A DNA stretch of 64,000 bases. It comes from Bilabrum cf. latius (lineage: Eukaryota; Bigyra: Bicosoecida; Bigyra; Bicosoecida). Positions 1 through 10,715 of this stretch are shown piece after piece (position 1 is the stretch's first letter; each line of letters opens with the position of its first letter). The translations under genes and the position numbers were made by a program. The notes under the pieces were generated by a model. It was given only the letters and a program-made list of their open reading frames with translations, was not told the origin of the DNA and did no database searches. The stretch lies in NCBI GenBank assembly GCA_965178125.1, contig OZ237735.1, positions 2,232,001 through 2,296,000 on the forward strand. The letters are read 5' to 3'.

Positions 1-37
1 GTAACTAGGACGGCTGGGTGAGCAGTTGCATTCTCAC
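1..37 (-). other. Intron 1 of the Piezo-like gene (partial)
   Basis: On the minus strand the Piezo-like frame reaches a GTGAGA donor at 37-32 and then a TGA if read on. The acceptor would lie beyond the left edge. A weaker alternative donor (G|GTGGCC) sits at 56-55. Confidence 0.5.
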
Positions 38-720
38 AACAGTATCAGCAGGCCACCTGAATACACGTAAATCAGGTGCGCAAACAACTAATCGTGTGAA
101 ATGAATGGTTCGCGGAAACTCTTCGTCTGTGTCAGGCTCCATCGCAAAACCTGCAGTAGCAGCCCAACGAACAGCGGAGCTGTCAGAGTCGTCGGACGAA
201 GAATGGATGCGGCTATCAGAGCACAAATGAAAGACGTGGAGGTAAGGCCACGTGCTGATCCTAGAATTGTCCAAGACTTGCGAATCCGATGGTGCTGGAT
301 AGACTAAGTGAACGCCACCCAGGTAGCGGAGACTATCAGTACGATAGCATCCGGTGCTACTGCCATGAACCAGTCTCCGAGGTTTTCATTCTTGAAAAAT
401 CCAGCTATGCGCCAAGCAATCAAGCTCCCACTTGTCCCAGATTCGGCGAGAAGGGCTTGAAATATGACGTGCAGCAGGCAAGCGATAGCTGCAGTGCATG
501 TGGACACCAGCGCAACAATGTACTGCTACTTCGGCTTCCGGCCGAAAAGGCTCAACGGAGACGAAAATACGGGAGCTAACCCGAATGACGCAATTGCAAG
601 CATGCCATAGACAAGAGAGAATATGGATGGGCGCACCGCAGCGGCAGCCACAAGAACTACCCTTGCTACCCAAGTCGATATCAGGTATCCCTGCGGGGAT
701 ACACGAGACCGTCTGGCCAT
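38..720 (-). CDS. Piezo-like mechanosensitive channel, N-terminal part (3' partial)
   Basis: This is the first exon of a multi-pass membrane protein. It opens with ATG at 720, the first ATG in a frame closed upstream by TAA at 999-997. About 227 residues are visible. Hydrophobic spans fall near residues 14-50, 66-85, 110-130 and 150-220. The order of a short N-terminus, a span with S-x-x-S-L-V-Y, a helix pair, a W-x-x-R-x-x-G-F-like step and then V-A-P-D-A-I-V-L-I-V-S resembles the start of PIEZO proteins as I remember them (human PIEZO1 has V-A-P-D-L-G-I-L-V-V-S at the matching place). Three in-frame TAG codons (526-528, 304-306, 88-90) must be read as Gln. PIEZOs are stretch-gated cation channels of the plasma membrane. 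The gene is divergent from the RWD-RING gene. The Piezo call rests on short similarity; another polytopic protein remains possible. Confidence 0.5.
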
Positions 721-1102
721 GGCCACTTTGGCTTCAAATGCGTCTTATTGGCTTGCGAGTATCTCAGACCAGTCAACTGTGCTTGAAAACGCGGCGGCGA
801 TCACTGGATTCCGCAACTGCAAGGTGTGTTTCTCCTCAGACACAAGCTCCTTCGAGACCAATTGCCGATTCAACAATGTCTTAATAGGTATCTGTATTTC
901 CGAAACCTTGATTGAGGGGCAGTTTATTGCCCCAAACCCACTCAGATTTGCATGCCAGCGCCTGGTCTTTTTGCCGATGATCTTCGCACGCAACAATTAT
1001 TTGAACAAACCAGATTTCAGTACCAGCCTTTGGCAGCCGTATACTCAGCATTCAATACTAGTACGACGCCCTTTATTTCCCCAATTCGTTGATAGTTGTG
1101 TT
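721..1102. promoter_or_regulatory. Divergent intergenic region, Piezo-like / RWD-RING
   Basis: This 382-bp space separates two start codons pointing outward, so it should hold both promoters and 5' UTRs. The minus frame stays open to 996 and the plus frame is open from 623, but neither gives a recognisable extension. I see no clear TATA box or other named element. Confidence 0.4.
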
Positions 1103-2803
1103 ATGGTGTTGTCTATCAGGCAAGATGTGCAGGATGAGCTAGATGTGATTCAAGCGACCTTCCCACAAGGTGACTGCGAAGTTCTACAGGAACTGAGGGA
1201 AAATGCCTCAACACATCATGATGGATTGCCAACGTGGCCGCATCTAACATTAAAATGCATTCTGCAGCCACGAGATGCCATGACAACCAGCGGTCTGCTG
1301 TCTCGACGAGTGACAGCAACCATGTATCTCGGATTTGGATATGCAAAGTATCCCGACGCAGAGCAGCTGCCCGTATTCGTATCCTCAGAAGGAATTGGTT
1401 TGGAGCCACGCCAGCAACAAGTGGTAGCTGAGGCTGCGAGGCGAGCAGCACAAGCCGGCCTAGGCAGCACGTGTGGATGGGCAGTGGTCGCAGCTGCGAG
1501 TGAGGAGCTGGAACGGCTCGTAAAGAATCCACAGTGCGCATCTGCGTCACGAGATAGGGTAGAACGTGCAACCCTCGTGCTGCCTTGCATGCATGTTAGC
1601 CACGCCCGCTGCTGGCACGCATGGACCGCCGCACACACGGATCTTTGGCGCACAGGAAAGGCTGGACGAAGTGCAATGGAGCGTATCAAGTAGAGAATTG
1701 TGGCGGAGCTCGGCTCGGTGGCAGAGTAGCAGCATTCAGTCGACCAGGCTCGCAAGAACGCGCAGGCCAAAGCTGCTGCCACTTAGCGCGCCAAAGGTAT
1801 CGTATCAGGTTTTAAAGGTTCGATTGGGAAGCTCCAGAAAGACATGGAAGATATGAAGGGCAAGCACCGCGACCAGGCAGGGCAAGAGCTGGCAAGCCTT
1901 CAGAGCCGCTTGAGGAAAGCAGAACACACTCTCAGCAGCGCGACCAAGTCGCAATCAGGTGCAGAAAGAGAGCTTGCACGGCTTTCAGAGAGGCTCAGTG
2001 GCGCTAATTTGCCTGCATTTACTGTTGCTGGATCAAGGGCCGCCTCTTCTGGGGCTGGTGCAGCGGATCCTGGGGCCACCGAAACAGCAGCCGTGGGTGG
2101 TGACTACACGGGGCTAGAGCAAACAGCCTGGGCAGAGGCTATCAGCTCGCTCGGGACACCGTGCCCGGTGTGTCGCCGCGAGGTTTCTAATGCGACGCAA
2201 ACGGACGATGCTAGAATTCGCAACATGTGGATAGTCGTCGAAAGATGTGCCTAGTCCTCGCCCGCCCAGCCGACGTCTCTGGCGTCGTCAACAGGCGCGG
2301 CAACAGACAGCGGAAAAGTTGGAGACACAACAGGCGCAGGCAAAGGCGCCTCTTCGAAGAGAAGACGCCGAAAACATGCAGACTCCAGCGCGACGCCTGC
2401 AGAATCAGAGGCATAGCCGAGGCCACAGCGAAGCGAGGCAACTGCTAGTGCACAACCTTCGAGCGGTGCGGCTGCAGCTAGCAGCAAGACATCAGCTGGC
2501 ATTGATCGGAGACAGGCAAGGAGGCTTCGAAGGCAGAAGCGCAAGGGGAAAGGCGCCGGAGCAGCAGGTGCGTCAGAGGCCTCCACTCTTCCAGAAAGCG
2601 GGTAGTCGCAGTCGGGGTGTGCTGCTGCTGCTGCTGCGTCTGGGGCCTCCAGCGTACCAAGGGAAGGGGACGGCGAAGATGAAGAGGAGGATATGGAAAG
2701 TGTTCTCCGTGCTTGGGCCGCGAAACGCGAGGAGCTCAACGCATCGTTGGAACGCCAGCGCAAGTGCCGAGGTATCTTTGATGAAACTGCAATCGAGTCT
2801 TGA
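1103..2803 (+). CDS. RWD-domain RING E3 ubiquitin ligase, RNF25-like, with split RING
   Basis: Read with TAG as Gln this gives 566 residues ending at TGA 2801-2803. Residues about 8-135 look like an RWD domain: an acidic start helix, then Y-P-D-A-E-Q-L-P matching the family YPxxxP turn, then a long C-terminal helix. Next come a C-x-H-x2-H-x2-C group (1586-1612), about 183 residues including a coiled coil (about 1720-2010), and C-P-V-C (2162-2173). This suits the second half of a RING finger, with RWD-then-RING order as in RNF25. The expected first C-x2-C pair is incomplete, with only one Cys near 1530. The tail is Ala/Ser-rich with a basic stretch (R/K near 2500-2550) and an acidic end. Six TAG codons are in frame (1691, 1727, 1778-1786 area, 2252, 2414, 2603). 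I chose the ATG at 1103 because the RWD starts just after it. The gene is convergent with the LRR gene, 53 bp away. Confidence 0.68.
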
Positions 2804-2856
2804 TGCCCACAGCATGGAAGCTGCCGTTTCCTGATATTGAATAACTTGAGTCTAAT

Positions 2857-5800
2857 TCAATCGTCATTGCGTTCGCCCGAAGCATCCAAGCCCGAGCGCT
2901 TGCCTGCATCGCCGTCTGAAGCGTTCTGGTCGGGATCGTGAAGCCCGTCTTTAGGTTCTCCGGACTTGGAGAGCAATGAATCTGCCTACCAGACTGCGTC
3001 CAACACCGATCCGTCAGAGAAGCTATTAGCTGATCTATCGTCATCACTGGGACCGTCCAGCTCCTCGGCCAACCGAGCCAATGCTCGTACAGCCCCACTT
3101 GCTTGATTTGAGCCGTGTCTGGCAGCGCTGTGGTCGACACCTCGCGCTGGTGACACGTCGCTAAGATCAGAGGCGAGCTCGCTGCCATCGCTGGACGATA
3201 GATCGATCTGCAGGTTTGTCGCGTAGTCCATAAGCCCCAGCAGGTCCCTGCTCTCCTGCATGCCGTAGTCCTAACGCCGAGCCTACGATGTCTTGGACCG
3301 GCGATCTTGCCGCACCGGCCTTCTCCCCTTCTGTGCTTTGGATGCCATCGCTCGCGTTTGGCTCTGCTTGGCTTTGCCGAGCGTCTGGGACTTGGATGAT
3401 GACAGTCGCTTAAGGTGCCGTAACACGGATTGCTGCCGTTTTGCGGCAACTCGAGCGCTGCTACTCTTCCGCAGGACTGCATATTCAACGACGCCATCAG
3501 CAACCGAAGACCTTGCCGTGGGCCTTGGCTTGCTCTTCTTGCGTGTGGCTGCCTTCCTTCCAATATGCCTTGTATTCCGTTTCCTGCTTGAACCAGTTTC
3601 AGGGCCATAAGTAGTCTCGCGCAGCCTTTGTGTCCAGCAGTGCACGCTCTCGCCCTTGCTGGGGGCATCATCGAACGAGGCTTCGCTCCAGGCTTGATGC
3701 GATCCACCCGTTCTCCTAAGCTTTGCAAGGCGTTTTTCCTGGCTAGAAAGTCTACTGGAGACTGCCAAGACCTACAGCTTGCGAACATCAGCCTTTGAAC
3801 CACGGGTTCTACTCTTCGACCTGCTCTTCCTTGCAGTCCGGGCGCGGCGCCGCCTTGCCGCCTTGAAGCTCGCAGCCTTGGCGGCTCGCGGCTAGTCAGA
3901 ACCAGCAGAATTCATACTTGGGTGTTTCTGTGCAAGCTATGCGGCCGCATGCTGCCCCTGAACCAGAGTTTCATCTCTTGGTTGCTCCCACGGCTAGAAA
4001 TCGGTCTCGATCCGAACTCGCGCAGGCGATGACGAGCTCTGATTGGGCCGAGCGCTTGCCTTCTCGTTTGTACTGGAAGCCTCCAGATCAACCTTGAAGA
4101 CTATAGATCGTGATGGACTTGAAGAGGTCACTTGCAGAGTATGCTGTGCGATACTGCAGCTGTTGCTGTCCTGGGTTGGCACCTTGGAGCCGCCACCGTA
4201 GCTCGCACCTCGTTGAGGTAGTGACACGCGCGGCTCTTGCAGAAGAGCCCCCCTCGCAGGAGAAGCAGCTGCATTGCTGGTTTTGCCTCGACCACTGTCA
4301 AGTGCAGCATCCTCCATGCCGGTGCTTCTTGCCGTGTCGTCGAGGACGTGATCTGAAGCAGGAGCAGTCGACTGCACAAGCGTGTATTCCTGCTTCTGTT
4401 GCTCCAAATCCTCATCCGATTCTACCGCAACCGCATCGAATTTGGTTGAATCGATCGCTGCAGTGGCAGTAGGCAATCTAGGATTAGTGTCACTCCCCCG
4501 GAGGTTACCTGCACTGGTCTGTAACCAAGCATGCTGCTGTAAAACATCACTGTCTTCGTCTGGCAGTTGCATTACAGCACCCGCACCCTCGTTTGAATGG
4601 CTGCTGGACTCAAACTGAGATATATTGCCCTGCATCAAATGCTGCTACATTGGTGCAACCTTACCGTGGTCAGTGGAGTGCAAATCGGCAGCCTGCTAGT
4701 CGGAGTTCGTGCGCTGATTCAATGCCTTGACCATGAGGTTTAGGTGGGCTCGCATCTTGGCTGCTTGCAGTGATGATTTGCTGCCAACTTGCTGCGTTGC
4801 AGATCTATTGGCCCCATACCATGCCGGCACTTGGCCGGGCACAACGGCAATTCCAGCTGTCTGCAACTCTTCCATCTGCTACTGCCTGATTGCACCCCAT
4901 GACGCGCCAATTGACTGCAGGCGATCATGCGTCGCAGCAACGTCACCATTTGGATCTAGTTCGCTGCCTTGAGAGGACTCGCTGCAAGCTGGAGCTGCCT
5001 AATGCAGAGGTTTCATGCTGGCCTGCTGATTGGTTTGGCTGGCTTGCACCTTCCCAAAAGGAGCGTGGCAGGCGGCTTCGGTGCTTTGACAAGACTCGTT
5101 GCAGGGCGCTTCCGCTTGTTTCAAATGGTCGCCTAGGTCCGATACTTGGCATCGGTCGCTGGCTAAGTGCCCTGAGTCCCGCGTCTACGTCACGGTCTTC
5201 TTCGAAGGTGTGCGCCGTGGAGAACGACTGCTTCCCTACCAAGTCCGCTGCACCCTTACCGATGTCCTTGTTGTCCTCGAGGTCGGACTCCCCCTCGTCC
5301 TGTGACTAGCTTCTGAACGACTGGTCTGCCAGGCCAGAGGGCTATTGATCACGCTCGTGGGACTTCTGCTCCGCATTGAAACAGCGTCTTGCAGCCTCTC
5401 GCTGCTCGCTAGCTCTGCCAGGCCCTGTGCAACTTGTGGTTTCAGCGTCGATAGCATGAATCCTTCCGCGCCAGATCCCACTTCGGTGTTTCGGAGAGCG
5501 CTATGCTTGCTCCTACTGGCCTGAAGTGGCGACCTAGGACCTGTCGCGGTCTGCCGAAAATCCAATCTCTGCACTGTGACTGCCTATTCGATACTCGTAT
5601 CCTGAACGTGGGGACTAGTCTCTTCCGAAATAGCCTCTCCAGATTCACCATGGCCTTGAGGCTGTGAAGAGCTCTCTGCGTGTTGAGCTGCCTGGCGGCC
5701 AGATTGGGAGGATGCGCTGTCTATAGCAACACCCATCGTTCTACCAATCGGCTAACTCTGCACAGCTGCGGTTCGTTGCTCGGAGAGTATGCGTAGCGCA

Positions 5801-8800
5801 GCCTGGCTTCGTTCTAGGAGAGCTTGAGTCTCGGAGTCGATGTGCTCTGGAACATCGACGTGCGGGCGAACAGACAAATCAACGGGCGCAGCCGGAGCAA
5901 GGGGGTGCAGCGTAAGCTTGACACCTTCTTGCGTTCTAGAATCAGCATCTATTGCCAACGGTTGTGCCGCAGCCTGCGAAGCCACCACCAGTCGTGCTGC
6001 TCGGCCGCTTCGTTCAACGGTGGAAGTGCTTGGCTGGCGGTGCGCCTGCGCGTGAGCCACAGCAAGACGGACAGCAGATTCATACGAGGCTCTCTTCCCT
6101 TTGCCAGAGTCTGCGCTCTCTCCTGAGGCAGGATAGCTGCTCCCTTGCAAGACTAGCGATGGAGAGGGTGATGCGGGCCGGGACGGGGCAACATCTGCCT
6201 CTGCGACGCTTGCGTCGCACTGGAGCGGAAGGCCACTAGATTCACCCTACTTCGTATCGTTGGAAACGGCTTGCTACTCGAGAGCTGAACGTGTACGAAC
6301 TCCAGATGTGCTTGCCTGCTACAGAGCAGCAGTGACACCTCGTTGGTGGCCAGCATGCTGAGCGTTAGGGGACTGCTGCTGCTGCTTGTACATGACAAGC
6401 GTTCCAGATGATGTCTACAGCTAGAACAAAACGTTGTCAGACCCCCCTACAGTCTAGAATGCGGTAGCTTCACTTTGCTGCAATGATGGCTGAGGCTACG
6501 AATTGCCAGTCGGAATGACAGCGCGCTACTCGTGATGAACTTGCGCTGGCTGTTCTCCGATTGCAGCGAGCAGCATGCTGGTGCGATCCATAGTCTTCGA
6601 CGCTGCAGCAGCCATCCTCTGCTTTCGCGAAATAGAGCTTTCTTCGCTATCATCAGCAGACTAGGCTCGCTCAGCTGGCGCTGCTTGCGCAGATGACATG
6701 AACGACGACAGCTCAAGTTGATGCGTAGCAAGAGACCTGGGATAGGCTGTTCCAGAAGCTGCTGGTACTGCTGCTGATCTATTTGACTGTGTAGTTCCTT
6801 GGGGCGGCGTTGCTTGGACGCCCACGCTCTGGTTGGCTTCGTGTCCATGATTCTTTCTGGCCTGTTTCCAGTGTGCCGCCCCGGACACGTGGGTTTCGGG
6901 CACTGGCTCGCCAAATCGCTATGCAGCCTTGCTCTGAAGCTCACCAGGGCCGCCAGATGACCGATCATCAAGCCCAACCCACATGGAGACGGGCTCCTTG
7001 TGCTTTGCTTGCTGGGTGGCAGCACCACTAGGAACGAGCGGCGGGGGCACGTATGTACTATACGAAGGCGTCCATGCGGCGCCCTTTGCACCGTTGCTAC
7101 AGCCTACTTCAACATCACCAGACCCGATGACTTCGTGGTCGTTACGACTCCCAGTCCCACTCAGTAGTGGTGCACGCATCCGGGGGGACCCAATCTCGAG
7201 AGCTGCTCCATCGTCACCTATGGCAGCTTTCGCGGCCGAGCCGGATAAATCTACCTACTGCTGCTCATGCAATCGGTGAGTATCTGCTGTAAGCTACCGT
7301 GGCGGGGGCGGTGGGGGTGGCCGCTGCATCTTCCATCGGTGCGACAAGCTGCTCAGTCCTGCCCTTTGATTCTCCAGTCCAACAGCCTCTTGTACAGCTG
7401 GCAGCGGTGAGAGGAGTGCTGCGTAGTCACTTTCCTCCCTTGGACGCCCTTCCACCGAATAACCTGCTGCTGCTGGGAGTACCTGCTGCTAGACTTGATT
7501 GGTTGGCTCCTACTGTGCAGCCCCAAACTGTAGCGATCGCATGGCAGCAGCAGCTGGCGATAGCATCGACCTTTTGGATGCCATGGACGATGCACTGGGC
7601 GGTGAGGACCTCCAGTGTGCGTTAGACTGGTAGCCAGACGCAATCGAGTCAGTTTCGATGCCACCATCATGCTGTGGTGTTCTTGTTGGTCCTCCATCGG
7701 CCAGCATTCCATACATTCCCCGGGCAATGCTGTGCTGCGAGCCACCGTGGTGAGGCTGCGATGGCGGGCTAACACCGGTGCGCCGGGCAGTGGAAGTTGC
7801 ACCGGCCTTGTCTTGCATACGGGCCAGGGCTCTCTTGAGTGCGGCCGAGAGCTTCGCAACCTCGCTGCTGTCTCCTCCCGTAAGTCTACCATGCAGCCCG
7901 TTGCCAAGGACCTACGGCTATGCAGTGGCAGGCTGCGTGGGATTCACCTCTTTGCATCGGTCCGCCTCATCCATGGAGTCTGAAGGTTCAGTCATGGCCG
8001 CCGCCGGGCTTTGCATACCAGCTACGACTTGGGAGCTGTCCATCTCGCGCTGCCGCCTCGGACTTCGTCCTTTAGCGTGCTGACCTATCTCATCGTCTGC
8101 CTCGAGCAGCTCCTCCGCCTAGACCACGGCATCAGGTTGCATCTTTGGCGGAGGAGGTCTGGCAAGTAGAACGTCTCCTGGTCTCCCTTCCGAGTCCCGG
8201 ATCTACTTTGCGAAGAATGCCTCGTTGCGCTATTGCTGCTGGACGCGGGCACCAACTGATCGCCACTTCGATTTAGAAGTTGCACTTGTTCTCTTGGAAG
8301 GTTGCCCATTGGTCGAGGCAGCACCATCATCATCACCGCTACTGCCGACGATGTCACGCCATGGAGGACGAGAATCTGCCAAAGCACTGTTCCGACCAGC
8401 CGATCGAGTAGATCGCCGTGCACGGGACTGGACTAATTTGCTAGGCTATTTCGGCCTGATCCGATCCGGCTTGGACGGTTCAAACACAACGAGCTATGTG
8501 CTCGCGTTATAACCAGGGTCTAAGTTTGGTCGCAGCGATTCAGCGAATGAGACTCGTCTGGTGCGTTTCGGGCGTTTGCGTGTGCGACTGCCCTGCAGGA
8601 TACCGGTTCTCTATTCCTCTTGATGCTCGACTGGAATAGCAAGCGCACTGGGATCCAACGTGCCGTGTGATTGACCAGTCAAGTAGCTTTGCTGCTAGTC
8701 TAAAGTCGAAGCCTCCGCAGGCTGCCTCCCTTCCACGTGCAGCTGCATGCGCGTTGCCATGGACAAGGCCAGCGCGTTGCAGGCGTCTCGCTCGTGTTCG

Positions 8801-10600
8801 GTGATCCGGCGTCCATCCAATGCCTGCAGAGAGCTGAGGGCGGCAATCATGACAGCGCGGTATCCTGCTTGTCTAGCTTTAGTCTCCTGGTCCAGGCGGC
8901 TGCCGGGTAAAGATGATGCCTCGGTTGGCTGGCGCTCGATAGCCGACGCTGTCAGTGGGACCGCTCTAGGGTGCAGGATCACTTCTCGTGCGATGCGCAC
9001 AGCATCCAAGCTCTCGTGGCTAAACTCCGACTCTTCCCAAGTCTCCACGTACTCTATCGCCCCTGAAATTGCCTTGATTGGATTGAATGTCTCTCTGGAG
9101 ATTCCAAATAGACGGTCACTGTACTGTGCCTCAGCCCCAGTAGCTGACCCTCTCTGAGACTCATGCATTGCGTCAAGGGTTGCAGACTCGTACAAGCCTG
9201 CATTGCATGGGTTCTCTCGCATGTCTAGGAGTGAGAGAGATGGCATACCACGAAGAGAAGCTGCTAGTTTTGTAGCATGCCGCAGCTCATTCGACCTCAT
9301 GGTTAGTGACTCTAGGGCAGGAACACATGCCGCGAATCTGGAGGGCACGTCTCGGATCTGGTTACTCGACACATCAAGCGACACCAGGTGCGGCCAAAGT
9401 GTCTGACCCATAGCAGTCACATCCTTCATGCCTCTAATGCAGTTGCCAGCGAGGGACAAGTGCCTCAGAGCGTGCAGTCGAGACAAAGGGAGCAGCGAGC
9501 CAAGCCGATTGCCGTCGAGCCGGAGCGTCTGCAGCAAGGGCATAGAAAGAGCGGGGGTGGCCCCACTGGCAGAATGTGCAGAGCTCCATGAAGCAGAGGA
9601 TGCACCTGGAGGGATAGACCCTGGCGCAGGCCCCGCGCTGTGACGCAGCCCGCAGCACCTCGCGCTCAAGTGCTCGAGCTAGCCCAGCCCTTCCAAGCAC
9701 TCGAAAGAGTCTAGCCTGCACCCATCTAGGTCAAGCGCCCGAAGCGCCGGAAATCTAGACTACCGGAGTGGTCGCGCGGTTCGAATTGGGTTGCCCCTGA
9801 GGCTGAGAGCGATTAGGGACTGACTGGACGGGCCCAGGCGGCCGGACCCAGAGGCTGGGCCGCTGGCCAGGGAGGCCTTCAGCTCGGCAATGCTGGCCAC
9901 GCTGCTGCCGGCTGCCCCCACGCCAAGCGATTGAGCCTAATGATGATCCGAACCACTTGAAGAAAGGTTTGCAATCCTGTTGCTGTCAGCGATGAGCACC
10001 TTGAGTGATTTGAGATGCTCAAGTCCAGCCTGCGAGCAGCCAAGGCAGGATCGAAAACAGCTCACGTGACATGTTCAGAAGACTGCATACTGTACGCACG
10101 GAAATATAGTATTCTTACTAAGCCGTACAGCTGGTTCTGGGCAAGTAGAAGCACTGCTAGCCTCGGCAGCTGCGCCCCAATTGGAAGAGAGTGTCCCTCA
10201 AGAGAGTTCTGGCTAACGTCCAGAGCCCGAAGAAATGGCAGTTGATTTACCTTTGACGCCTGGCTGCTGCCTATGTAGTTACTTCGAAGCGACAAGGATT
10301 CCAACTTCGTAGCTCGCTGGATTCCGTCTAGAAGTACAATCTGGTTCTTGCTCAGGTCGGCCGAAGCAGCATCGGCTATCTATGCTGCAAACTCATCAAT
10401 GTCGGCGATTTCTCTTTCCTGCAAACAGTAAACACTACATAGGAATGATTACAGGGTTTTATTGGTTCTAACAATAGTACACTTGCAGCCCATAACTTCA
10501 GCTAGCCGGACTCGGCAGGTGTCCCTGCCACAATCAATTCGGTGAGTGTGTCGTTTGGGATTCCCAAACTCACCTAAACAGTAAGATGTGAGTTATTCAT
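2857..10600 (-). CDS. Leucine-rich-repeat protein with very long disordered Gln/Ser/Ala-rich tail
   Basis: Exons on the minus strand are 10600-10574, 10418-10119 and 10029-2857 (2,499 residues, stop TGA at 2859-2857). The splices are phase 0 and join LRR to LRR smoothly. Residues about 20-400 hold roughly ten leucine-rich repeats of the L-x-x-L-x-L-x-x-N-x-I type. The remaining 2,000 or so residues are low-complexity (Ser, Gln, Ala, Arg), with basic clusters near 3770-3890 and 3300-3700 that could be nuclear localisation signals. More than 40 in-frame TAG codons occur, the densest use in the window, often beside CAG. No TAA or TGA interrupts 2,391 codons of exon 3, which argues for real coding despite the unconserved look. 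LRRs usually bind proteins; no catalytic domain is visible. The first exon is only nine codons. A longer version using the donor near 10480 is possible. Confidence 0.7.
10030..10118 (-). other. Intron 2 of LRR gene (89 bp)
   Basis: The donor is GTAAGA at 10118-10113 and the acceptor CAG at 10032-10030. Removing it restores the LRR register (N-Q-L-Y-G-L then A-G-L-E-H-L), while reading through meets TGA in both neighbouring frames. Confidence 0.8.
10419..10573 (-). other. Intron 1 of LRR gene (155 bp)
   Basis: The donor is a consensus GTGAGT at 10573-10568 and the acceptor TTTGCAG at 10425-10419. An alternative in-phase donor (AGT|GTACTA) near 10480 would lengthen exon 1. Confidence 0.55.
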
Positions 10601-10715
10601 AATAACCAATTGAAGTTCAAAGGTAACAAAGCAGCAGATTTGGAGCAATCAGGACTAGTTGCTCAACGTTGCAAACGGCAAGCAAGTGCGGAACCGGTGA
10701 TGCGCGGCGCCACAT

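Noticed and set aside
623-1102. Upstream extension of the RWD-RING gene to 623
   Set aside because: The frame is open but antisense to the Piezo-like exon and has no domain content. The RWD begins just after the ATG at 1103.
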